Of a DNA stretch of 64,000 nucleotides, positions 1 through 9,700 are shown piece by piece. The translations under genes were made by a program, and so were the position numbers. Positions within the stretch are counted from its first letter, which is position 1. Each line of letters starts with the position of its first letter. The stretch covers positions 1 to 64,000 of the forward strand of contig JAKLMB010000051.1 of NCBI GenBank assembly GCA_022813625.1. Reading direction: 5' to 3'. The stretch is from Aaosphaeria pasadenensis (Eukaryota; Ascomycota; Dothideomycetes; Pleosporales). Below the pieces are notes generated by a model. The model worked only from the letters and a program-made list of their open reading frames with translations. It was not told the DNA's origin and did not search any database.

Positions 1-880
1 GTTCTTAGGGATAATCTAAAGAGTAACGTAGAGTAGTTACAAGGTAGAAGATAATAATAGTAGTAGAACAGTAGAGTGTATTATTTAATACTAACTTAGG
101 TTAAATATAGAAAACTATAAGGGTATTCTAAGTTCTCTATATACTTTATAAGTCTTATAAGTCTTATTAGTCTTATTAAGTTTTAGTAGATAAGACTCTA
201 TAAGACTTATAAGACTTATAAGACTTATAACTAGGGTTACGTAATATTATCCCCTTAGTTATGTTATAGCTAGGGATTTACTAAGTATCTAGCAATTAGC
301 TAGTTATATAACTAGGTGTGCCCCCCCTCTTACTAGATTGTAACATTATATTATTCCTTTAGATAAGTTAGAGATATTACCTTATTTTAATACTTACTTT
401 ATTTTATATAAACCTCTATAATATACCTCTCCTTACCTTTATATAGTAAGTTAAACCTATTATTATACTATAATAGGTACCTACTACTAAATAGTACTAC
501 TATTTCCTTTCCTTTTTTACTAGAGTTTAAGTAGGTAGATAGCCTGCTTTTTTTTTACTTTTAGTTTAATATCTAGATTAAATACTAGGTATAAATTAAT
601 AATTTTATAATTAAGTATTAATCTAAAGAGTCTTTATCCCTATTTTAAAGAAAGATTATTAGACTTAATCTACTATACTTATTTAAAGTTTTTCTAATAT
701 TACTCCTAAAAATTATTCTTAAAACTTATAGTTCTAAGTCTATTATATCTATTTATCTAATATATAGTCTACCTATATCTATAATACTCTTATCTAATAT
801 ATAGTCTACCTATTTCTATAATACTCTTAGTAAACCTCTATTTATATACTATTCTCTAGGCTTTTTATAATAACTTTCTA
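1..880. repeat. AT-rich, RIP-like block
   Basis: The block is composed almost wholly of A and T and has no plausible reading frame. It is rich in TA steps (tataa, ctaata), the usual outcome of repeat-induced C-to-T mutation in Pezizomycotina. It contains a hairpin-prone stretch at about 146-231, where copies of 'agtcttata' face copies of 'aagacttat'. It also has a direct repeat of about 37 bp at 754-828 containing 'tatatagtctacctat'. The original repeat cannot be identified. The block reaches the stop codon of the neighbouring gene. Confidence 0.8.
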
Positions 881-883
881 CTT

Positions 884-2338
884 TTAGTCCTTATTGTCCT
901 TAACCTTTACCTTCTTTACTGCAGTCTTCTCCTTCCAAAACTTTTCCAGTAGTGCCAGCGTAATCTTGGTCTCCTTCTTCAACTTCGAAAATTTAGGCTT
1001 TGTCAGCGTGCTGAGCATCTCCTTGCCATTCCATTGAACCAGCTTCTTCTCTGGCTCGTAGTATACCTGCATCGTTTCACCTTTTCCACATGCAGGGGCG
1101 AAATCTATTGGCTGCTCGCGTGCTTCGATATCCCTTCGCTTCGGAGCAACTACATTAGGCAGCTCTGTGTCAGTACCCGGAACCAGGGGATCGTCTCCTT
1201 GTGCATTCTTTGAGAAAACCCTGTTGGATTGAGTGTGTTTCATGAAGGTCGGTACTGCGTTAGCACCTAGACCTAGCAACACTCTGATCCTGACAAAGTC
1301 TTGCTCGTCGACAGCTATGGTTGACGTTCCTGCCATATAGAAATTCGTTGCAGTATACTGGACGAACGTAATTCCAGTTTGACAACCGACGTCAGCATTT
1401 CCACTGCATGCCGCTTCTGAGCCTCCAGAAACACCGTCGAAACGCTTTGGGGCAATCACGTAGCCGATCGGGGGGCTCGTTTGTGCTCGGGCCAACGCAT
1501 TTTCCATACTACCATACTCTCCGCTGAGTGTTCGCATAGCATGAAGTTCGGAGCAACTCCATTCATTAGTATGCGTAGTCTTCCTCAGTGGTAGTTCGAA
1601 GCCATTAGCAGCGTAATTGAAGATTCTCTTGGTTGGATCTTGGAATGATGTAGTCAGCACAATCATACTGCTTCAAAAGACAAGGCGGTACACACCATCA
1701 TTTGGTAGAGCGTCGTAGTAGGTGTATCTCCTTACAGTTTTGCCGCCCGCCGTTTTTTGCGATCTCCCGCCACCTACGATGGATGAGAAACCCCATAGAT
1801 GACCGTCGACCGCTACGAGGAACACTTTCGATGGCTCTCTTGGCGGCTCGAGCCCTTTCGCATTGGATTTCTGCCACGATTTCGCCATATCTTTGTATTG
1901 TCTTGTCACTTCTTGTTGGTAAATATGAGCTATAACTACAAAGCCGGATTCGTCCTGTAGGATGTCTCTCCAGAAAGTTTGGGCGGGGTCATTCAATTCG
2001 ATATGCATGCTCCATGTTGTGCTGACTCGATTAGAAAGGGCAATGGTGAGAGTAAGCGAGGAGGTAACTCACAGCGGGTAATTTGATTTAGGTCCACGTG
2101 AATGTTGAAACCTCTGAATGCCGAAAGGATTACCGCCGGCGACATCTCTCAAAAATGACTTAAAGGCTTGATCGTTGACTCGAGGTACTAGGGACCGCTC
2201 GAAATTGTTTGCGTCCACGTCCACGTCCACTTCCGGGTTCGAGATCTCTGGGGGATGATTGTATGGAGTAGCTAGGCCATGTACCTTGTAGGTTAGATGG
2301 GCCAGGAAGAGAACTTTCCAAAGATTGGTTGCAATCAT
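884..2338 (-). pseudogene. putative secreted hypothetical protein, split by an in-frame TGA
   Basis: I do not recognise the family. The gene starts at the ATG at 2338, which opens a signal-peptide-like N-terminus (MIATNLWKVLFLAHL, then a polar region). Exon 1 is 2338-2073 and the intron is 2072-2022 (GTGAGT..CAG, 51 nt, phase 2). Exon 2 starts at 2021 and reads to a TGA at 1675-1673, giving 204 residues. The same frame then stays open for 260 more residues to 884, with coherent content (WSCSELHAMR, a short Cys-containing segment, a Lys-rich tail). No 3n intron with good borders removes the TGA. It is therefore either a nonsense-mutated gene, a stop-codon readthrough, or two adjacent genes; I favour mutation. 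The far end abuts the AT-rich block, so the C-terminus may also be decayed. Confidence 0.5.
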
Positions 2339-2563
2339 AGTGACTCTCAACTCGAGGCACGGGGTTAGGTCTCTTTTTCGAGGTCTTGGTTGTTTGAGGA
2401 TTTTATTACACAAGAAAAGGGAAAAGGGTGACCTTCAGAGAAAGAAGAGACTGTGATGTCTGAATGAATGTTTGTTGATTGATGCTTTTCATAAGAAGCA
2501 ACAGAACTCATGTACACTATATATCATACTGAAACCATAAGGAACAACGTTGCTTGTTCTTCG

Positions 2564-2709
2564 CAATGACACACATGTTCTCTGCAATGACACGCATGTT
2601 CTCTGTAATGGCACAGATGTTCTCTACAACGACACAGATGTTCTCTACAACGACACACTTGTCCCTGTAACGATACACATGTTCTGTGCAACGACACACA
2701 TGTTCTCTG
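2564..2709. repeat. 21-bp minisatellite, about 7 units
   Basis: Seven tandem units of about 21 bp, of the form caacgacacacatgttctct plus one base, run head to tail. Units differ by a few substitutions and one lost a single base. Both strands stay open across the array and could encode short repeated peptides, but no start context or neighbouring exon supports a gene. Confidence 0.85.
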
Positions 2710-3077
2710 AGGTCACCAGGGCTTTGACAGATACACTCGAACTCCATTCTCCGCGTAGGCGTGCCATGTCACGGAAATGAACACCTTGATAGTTGTATGG
2801 GACCTCATCGGACCGACTGGCACGCTACCAACAAGCACAGCCGACAACGATACATTTTTAGGCACTCGAAATCAGTAATGCGCGATGCCAATTCTACATA
2901 GGTGTTCAAGAGGATAAGGTCCTGGAAATTCAGGGTTAGCAATGCATGAAAATGTCTTCGAACCTGGCGAGTCCTATCTGGAGTGAATGTGGCTACAGTA
3001 GATGACTGACGGAAAAGCAATGTTAAAAGCCTTCTAAGCGCAATGTCAACCTCGGGGCCTTGGCTGGGCTTCCCATA

Positions 3078-3405
3078 GCTATTCAATTCAGCAACCAACA
3101 AGTATCACATATCATGATAATAGCTATCGGATCGAGATGCAAAGCATTGAACATGGAATGTGTCGACAAGCAAATGGGGCAAAGTGATCTTCCTATGTCT
3201 ATTTAAACCAGCAAGCGACAAGAAGCACACATAACAAAAACAGTTGTGAGATCATGACGCAATACATTGAACGAGAATTGTGTCGATAAGCGAATTGGGG
3301 CCAAGTGAAGCTATTTGAACCAGTAACCAAGAAGCACATATAATTCATAACAGTGTCGGATTAAGATCCGAAACAGTGAACATTGGATGGTGGTGTGGGG
3401 CCAAA
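3078..3405. repeat. three degenerate tandem units of about 96-120 bp
   Basis: Units begin near 3078, 3198 and 3310. Each starts with a version of 'ctattnaanncagnaac' and continues through 'agaagcacatataa' and 'cattgaacatgg'-like blocks to 'ggggccaa'. Divergence is high, with many transitions. The rest of 2339-4374 holds no gene I can support beyond the fragments listed separately. Confidence 0.55.
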
Positions 3406-3597
3406 TCCTTCATCCTTCCAGCTGATTAGCCTTAAGGTTACGCTTTAACTCGCCTGTCAGACGCTTCTTTGCTGGGGCCTGATGTCTTGCCCTAAAACAA
3501 TTTAAAGCGCTCCCAGCCAATTACAGTACAACGTCTGCCTTAATTAGCAACCCAAGTCTCATCGATCAAACGTCAAGCCACGCCAGCGCCACACGAT

Positions 3598-3795
3598 ATG
3601 AACCAACCCCCCGGTGCCCCCGTCTTACCTACGCGCTCGCCTAATAACTTCATCCTCTACCAACGCAGAGTGCCCGGGATCGTGCAGGTATTGTGTGAAT
3701 ACCGCGTGCCGCAGCGCAAACACCCAGCGGCGGAAAACGTAGGTACGATCTGCTACATACGTCATCCCTCAGATGAAACCGATAACGCGGAATAG
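3598..3795 (+). pseudogene. possible HMG-box gene fragment
   Basis: This is a 65-residue reading frame with the segment RSPNNFILYQRR. It resembles the start of fungal HMG boxes, which typically have a (R)PPNAFILYR-type first helix. The rest of an HMG box (the Trp- and Lys-rich helices 2 and 3) is not visible in this frame or nearby. The intact box is about 70 residues, so at most the first third is present. A GTATTG that could be a splice donor follows the motif, but I found no continuing exon. It may be a relic or a chance match. Confidence 0.25.
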
Positions 3796-4019
3796 TTGGG
3801 GGAGAGGAGGATTCGGCTGGGGCCACGGAGTGTGTAGGGTTTAATAAGGTGATTGGCTACCGAATGTTTGATGTTCGTGGAAAACCGCTAGCTGGTCAGT
3901 AAATGTTTTGAAGGCTTCTTTTTTCTTTTTCTGGGTTGTTCGAGGTCATTATATTGAAGAGTACGTTGACTGTGTTTGTCTTCTAGATATAGCGTGAGGG
4001 TTGTAATAGGATAGACCTA

Positions 4020-4345
4020 TATAAATTTCCTCGGGCGTGGAGCCCTCGGGCCTCCCGCGTGCCGGAGCTCCGGTCTAGTTCGCCTCTGCAGAAACTAGCA
4101 CATAAAAACCTTGTGCAACCAGAGCTCCGCTGCCTTGCTATTAAATCCTTAATTGTTTACTCTAGCATATAACCCTCAGGGTGTAGCTCCTTACAATTCC
4201 TTCTTAGTATATATACTAGGCTATTCTAAATTAGAGTATTATATAATAACTAGACTAATTAGGTAACTAGGTAATTAACTAATACCTATTACCTATTTCC
4301 CTAATAATTCTCTAATAATTACTAGTAGAATACTTTTAGGCAGCA
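4020..4345. repeat. GC-rich fragment followed by an AT-rich block
   Basis: A GC-rich island (about 4028-4135, with 'ggagccctcgggcctcc' and 'ccggagctccgg') sits between AT-rich sequence on both sides. From about 4140 to 4345 the DNA is again very AT-rich with 'ctaataattac'-like repeats. The block ends just before the start codon of the Zn2Cys6 gene, so that gene's promoter lies in RIP-like DNA. I see no gene here. Confidence 0.5.
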
Positions 4346-4374
4346 GATTAAATATATCAGCAAACATCAAAGAT

Positions 4375-6141
4375 ATGCAGACGCAACGCCAGCGATTGCG
4401 CATTGCTTGCGAACCCTGCCGGACCCGGAAAAGGAAATGCGATGGAAGTCGCCCATGTAACGTGTGCGTCGGATACGGGTACGACTGTTCATATCGCTCA
4501 AAACCTCGTAGTCGACAGCCACAAAGACGTACACGTCGGACTCAGGCGGTAGACACGCAAGAGACGAGCAACCAACAACAGCAACCATTGAGTCGTCAAC
4601 CATGCACCCGATTGCTGGGACAGCATCAGCGCCAGTGCCAGCGACAAAGCCAAGAGGACCAGAGCCCAGGAGAACAGAGTCAAGAGCGACAAGGCCACGA
4701 CCAGGACGACCAAGAGCAACAAAGACGGGGGCAACAAGAACCACAACACGAAGAGCCCCGAGGACCATCCGGATACCTGCGCTCTGCTGAGAGCAACTCT
4801 GGTGCAGCTTTCGCACGCCTGCTTACGATGACGCTAGAATCATCTGATCGAAACGTCTCGCCAATGCAAATGTTGGCATGGAATCTGTTCCTTGGAGAGA
4901 GGCAAAAAGCGACTCCCATAAATGAGGAGTCGCTCACAGCTATCTTGACGGAACCAAAGATGCAACAACTGGCTATGATCTACTTTGAAAAGGTCCATCC
5001 TTGTTATGGATTTATTGATAGAGACATATTGCAGCAAAGCATTTGGAATACTTGGATAAACCAGAGACCATCTAACGTGCAGGATGCAGTTTTATGTGGC
5101 GTTGCCGCCCTTGCTTGCCTCTTCTCCGGTACCCAGGATGTAGCGGTTGAACTGAGTCTCGTCGCACTTGCTAAGCGCCGGCTAGACCCATCAATTGCAG
5201 ATCCTCCGTCGCTGTATAGCGCTACTGCTTGGTTACTGCGTACGGTCTATCTACGAATCACCGCAAAACCGGAAGAGGCATGGTTAGCAAGCTGCAATAC
5301 CTTGCACATCATGGATGCAGCAAAGTTAACGACTGATGTCAGCCCCGGCAGTGCTTTCTCTTTACCTCAAGACTCTCGAGATCCTCATCTCCCTAAGATG
5401 GCTTTGCTTGGTGTAGCGCAACATCTGAACACATGGATGTCGTATGACCTTGGTCGAAATCGTGTCGTATTATCAAACATCGACGATGTTCGGATACCTG
5501 CGCAGCCAGGAGTTTATACAGCAGAGTTACTGGATCTCTTGCCGTACTCGCAGGACTTGGACCCCGCGAACAGACTAAGCGAAGACAGTCTTGTTGCAGC
5601 TCTAGGGAAAGTGTTGGGTCGAATACATACACAGCCGCCATCTGTGCTAGCACAATGTAACTTGATGCTATGTATCCACCGTAGACTTTATGCATCAAAA
5701 TCAGAGATACCAGAGGATCTTATGGAGAAGATTCTGGACCTAATCCAAGCTAGCATCCAGGCTGTCCACGCGAGCATTACTACAGGCCTTCCCTGGCATC
5801 ACGTAGCCAATATTCCCTTCCAGGCGGTGTGCACGCTGCTTGTGATGGATACCTTACAGTCATTTGCAATACTGGGCGATTGTCTGGATTGCGTCGTTGC
5901 TGTCCACGAGGCATACCAGACAACAGCGACCCGAGAAGCAGCCACTGCGGCACGAACTCTGATACAACTACATCGAAGGCGTCGAGAAGCTGATATGAGG
6001 AGGCATTCCGAGATGCTTGACCTTTACCCGTCGGCTGCATCTTTGTCGCAGGAGAGCCATGGCGATGTTCTGAATGGGGATACTCTACAAGACCTTTGGT
6101 GGTTCAACGAGTTTGTGGCGCATTCAGATCTGATACTATAG
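4375..6141 (+). CDS. Zn2Cys6 fungal transcription factor
   Basis: A single-exon frame of 588 residues. Residues 11-38 form a Zn2Cys6 binuclear cluster with the spacing CX2CX6CX5CX2CX6C (CEPCRTRKRKC, then CNVC and a final C), the DNA-binding domain of the fungal-specific regulator family. A linker of about residues 40-135 is very rich in Gln, Arg and Glu and looks simple-sequence derived. Residues about 175-450 resemble the 'fungal_trans' middle homology region (for example the segment FEKVHPCYGFIDRD). It should act in the nucleus as a homodimer or heterodimer; the target genes are unknown. Its upstream DNA is AT-rich and RIP-like, so expression may be affected. The strands opposite the Gln-rich region also carry open frames, which are shadows. 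Confidence 0.9.
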   Translation: MQTQRQRLRIACEPCRTRKRKCDGSRPCNVCVGYGYDCSYRSKPRSRQPQRRTRRTQAVDTQETSNQQQQPLSRQPCTRLLGQHQRQCQRQSQEDQSPGEQSQERQGHDQDDQEQQRRGQQEPQHEEPRGPSGYLRSAESNSGAAFARLLTMTLESSDRNVSPMQMLAWNLFLGERQKATPINEESLTAILTEPKMQQLAMIYFEKVHPCYGFIDRDILQQSIWNTWINQRPSNVQDAVLCGVAALACLFSGTQDVAVELSLVALAKRRLDPSIADPPSLYSATAWLLRTVYLRITAKPEEAWLASCNTLHIMDAAKLTTDVSPGSAFSLPQDSRDPHLPKMALLGVAQHLNTWMSYDLGRNRVVLSNIDDVRIPAQPGVYTAELLDLLPYSQDLDPANRLSEDSLVAALGKVLGRIHTQPPSVLAQCNLMLCIHRRLYASKSEIPEDLMEKILDLIQASIQAVHASITTGLPWHHVANIPFQAVCTLLVMDTLQSFAILGDCLDCVVAVHEAYQTTATREAATAARTLIQLHRRRREADMRRHSEMLDLYPSAASLSQESHGDVLNGDTLQDLWWFNEFVAHSDLIL

Positions 6142-6708
6142 AAGCTTGTCCTTGTGCTAATACTTGTGCTTTACAACAAGTACCTGAATCAGACAGCAAC
6201 AATTAGGGCGTGTTCCGCAGATTAAAGTATGCTTGCTACTACAAAATTTACATTATAGTATTATAAATTCTTAATAAATTGTATATAAGTTTGCTACGCA
6301 GTTCACGTAGATAGCCAGGCGAAGGCGCGATCGAAGAATCACCCACCGTCACGATTTCACAATAAGAGGACACTGCACGCCCAGTACATAAAATGCGGCA
6401 TAAATAATTTTTCCGTTGGAGACGAAACGGACTGCACGAGCTACTATATACATGGATGGCCGTGCGTCCTATCTCGGCACTGTGAGGGTTACGAGATAGA
6501 TTCGCAAATGCAGAGGTTTTTGGACCGGGATGATATCAATTAGGAAGTCATTATTGAACGTACATTGAACGGCTGAAAACCCATCTCAAAGCTAAGACAC
6601 AAACCAGTCACACCCGTTCGACATCTGTCAAAACTAGTCGAACCTGTTTCCCTACAACGTTGCTGCCCTTCTCCGCAACCTCCTCGTCCCCAACATCTTT
6701 TCCACCTT
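6142..6708. other. intergenic, convergent 3' ends
   Basis: This lies between the 3' end of the Zn2Cys6 gene and the 3' end of the kinase-NACHT gene. It includes a short AT-rich patch around 6236-6290 and C/T-rich sequence near 6700. I see no gene. Confidence 0.6.
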
Positions 6709-9700
6709 CTACCCTTCCCCTTCCCCTCCCCCATCCCTCTCAGCAACACATTTCCTCCCTTGCACCGACGTGTTATGATGCGTCCTCAACACATCCAACC
6801 TCGCAAACCTCTCACCACATCCCCACTCCCTCCCATCCGGCAAAATCCCTCCACACTTCACGGCGTTATCCGGATCGTGCGTTTTCTCATGCCGCCTCAT
6901 GTCGCTGGGCCGCCGAAACGTCTTCCCGCAGTAGGCACACGTAGAGATGGGGCCACCGTGCGTCGCGAGGTGAGACTCCCAGTTGAACTTCTTGCCAAAG
7001 TTCTTTCCGCAGTGCTCGCAGGTGTATGATACTTTTATTCGAGGGCGTTTTGTGGGTGGGGGCTTGGGTGGTCTCGGGTGGCGAGACGAGGACATCGGGT
7101 TTGGGACTGAGGGGATAGTGTCAGGTTGGAGGTCGGGTGGGGGCGCAGGCTCAATGTCGAGTAGAGGCTCGGGGTCTGGCTCCCAGGATTCTTGTTCAAG
7201 TTCTGGCTCGGGCTCTGGCATAGGCTCTACGAAAAGAGTTATATTATTTTCCCGCACGCTCTCCTCAATTTCCTCGTCCGTTGGGAATGTATTTTGGCGC
7301 TCCAGTCCCTCTGGGTGAGTTTCTCGCAGATGTTTATCTAATTGAGCTTTTGTCGGGAATCCAATCTTAGAACCTCTGCAGTGCTCGTCGGTGCAGCGAT
7401 GTGGCCGCTCATGTCGTTCAATGTGTTTCTCACGTTCTTCTGGAGTGGAGAACCCTTCCGTGAAGTACTTGCAGCTGAACCTCGAGCATTTGAACAGATT
7501 GATGCCGTATTTGGGTTCCAGATCCTCAGCAAGGCGTTCTTGAGAATAGTTCCTTGCGAAGGATTCGAGCTGGCGGCGAACCGCAGATATTATCCTCGGA
7601 AAATCCAGCGCGGATTGTTCTGGTTTGATGTCACCGAAGTGTTTCATTTCTTTGTCCGTCAGGAACACCGCGTTCTCGATGTCCAGATAATTTTCGCACT
7701 CGGCGAATATCTGGAGCATGTCGCGAGTGCGCCTCGGAACTGCAATGTTGTTCAAGGGCGGTTCGTTCCAATGCTGGACGACAAAGAGCTCCAGTGATTC
7801 AGCAAGCTCTCTATGAAGCTGGTCTTGCAGAGCTGGGGGCGGTGTTAAGCTGGCTTCCAGGTGTCGAATCCAATAACTGACTGCATACTCCATGAAGCCA
7901 TACTCTCCATCTAACACAGCTTGCTCCGAGATTGGTAGCCCGAAAGATGGCAGGTTCAGGTAGTCCACGCAGAGCGTTGCCATATGGAGCTCCTGGGCTA
8001 GCACATCCAGATGACTACTTTTTGCGAGATAGCTGGTGATGGTCAGCATATCATGACTTTCCGTCTCAATTGTTTTCGCCGCTTACGTTCTCGCGGTCAT
8101 GTGAACCAGCTCCACGGTCTTGTCGGCACGTACGTCCACCAGCGATTCGCAAAGGTCTTTAAGATGAACTCGGAAATGCCGCCGTGAATATTGGACGCTT
8201 CTTCTTTTGAGATCGATTGATTTCATGGTCTGCACCTCGTGCATCTTCAGCGATCGTTTGGAAGAGACGAGCCATCCTAGGACCATTAATGCTTCCTCGC
8301 GTTGAGCGCGGACTGGCTTTTCCATGATCGTTCGCATTATCCGAGCATACCTAGAATCTGGTCAAACAATGGCACACGCGTACAAGGGTCTTTTCAATTA
8401 CATCTCATCCAGCTTGCCAAGATCGGTTGGGAAGGATCGCAACGCGTGCTCCAGGCTATCGATCGAACTTTGACCACGCAGGTTCACCCAAAACAGGCGA
8501 GCAAAGAGGAACATACCTGTAGCGCATGTAGCGTTAGCGAATTGTTCGATATTGCTTGAGGCAGACGTACCATTTGCCAGGGTAGAAACGCGACTGGCTA
8601 TTTCACTCGCCTGCTCGTTGGAAATGCGTAACTCTTCTACAAGCGCGCGTGACTGCAGTTGACTGAAAACCTCGATATCCGCTTTATTGTTCCCTGCATC
8701 CATCGCAATAGTCTCAAGGTCGCGAAAGTCCTTTCGAGCACTGTCAATCTGGCTTATGAACAAGCAACGGATTTGGTCGCATATGTCAGGGGGAAGATTT
8801 TCGATGAGCTCGCGAAACCAGCTTACAATATCTCCTCTCTCTTTTCTGTTGTGACACTCGTCCAAGCCGTCGAGCACAATATACACCGAATTGCAATTTT
8901 TCAGCGCCAATTCGAGGAGCTCCTTAGCAGCGAGCGATGTAATGGGGACACCTCCGCTATTACAGCATTTACTGTAGAAGTAATCCAGAGCGTGTCGATT
9001 CTGCTGAAGGACTTGCATGAGAAGAGATCGCGCCATGGAGAGGAAGGTGTTGCGTTCCTTGTCTCTATGCTTGAAGTAGAAGAATACGACCGTACAAGCA
9101 GGTTGAATCTGCTTTGCTTCCTCTATAACAAGAGATGCAAGCACCGTTTTCCCTATAGCCAGCTCCAGTTATTAACATGCCAAACCCTCGCTAAATGCGT
9201 GAACTTACCAGCGCCAGGCTTGCCATTCAACCATAGTAGTTTCGGCAACGAGGTTCGCGAAGACAGCGGGTCAAACCATTCCTGAAACGTGTCATCTCTT
9301 AAAACCCATCGACAGGTGTCTGGGAAGTCTCTACGGATTCGAACTAGGTGGTCCTGTTCGCTTTCCATGTCCACGGGCTTCAGCCATGCATAGACTGCTT
9401 GGCTTCGAGTCAAATTCTCGCTTTCTGAGGTAGCAGAACCTTCTTCATCTTCAAGACTGGCTGCGTTGTCGAAGGCTTCAAATTGAGCAACAGTAGCGCG
9501 TCTTTTGATAAGTTCAAAGCGAGATTGCATACGATCTATGATACCTTGAAATCTTGCTTTATGACGCCTCCAGGTCGTCGTAAACAACTCCTTCCAGACT
9601 GATTCATGTTAGGTTATGAAGGACTTGATCCTAGACCGAGGTAGATGACTTACGATGCTGCTGGAAATAGATCATAAGCCACGTATTTATTTGAATCACA

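Noticed and set aside
1668..1735. Intron removing the TGA in the secreted-protein gene
   Set aside because: The GTAAGG..CAG candidate is 68 nt and shifts the frame into an early stop after about 20 codons.
2564..2709. CRISPR-like array
   Set aside because: Units are contiguous with no spacers, and the DNA is eukaryotic; it is a minisatellite.
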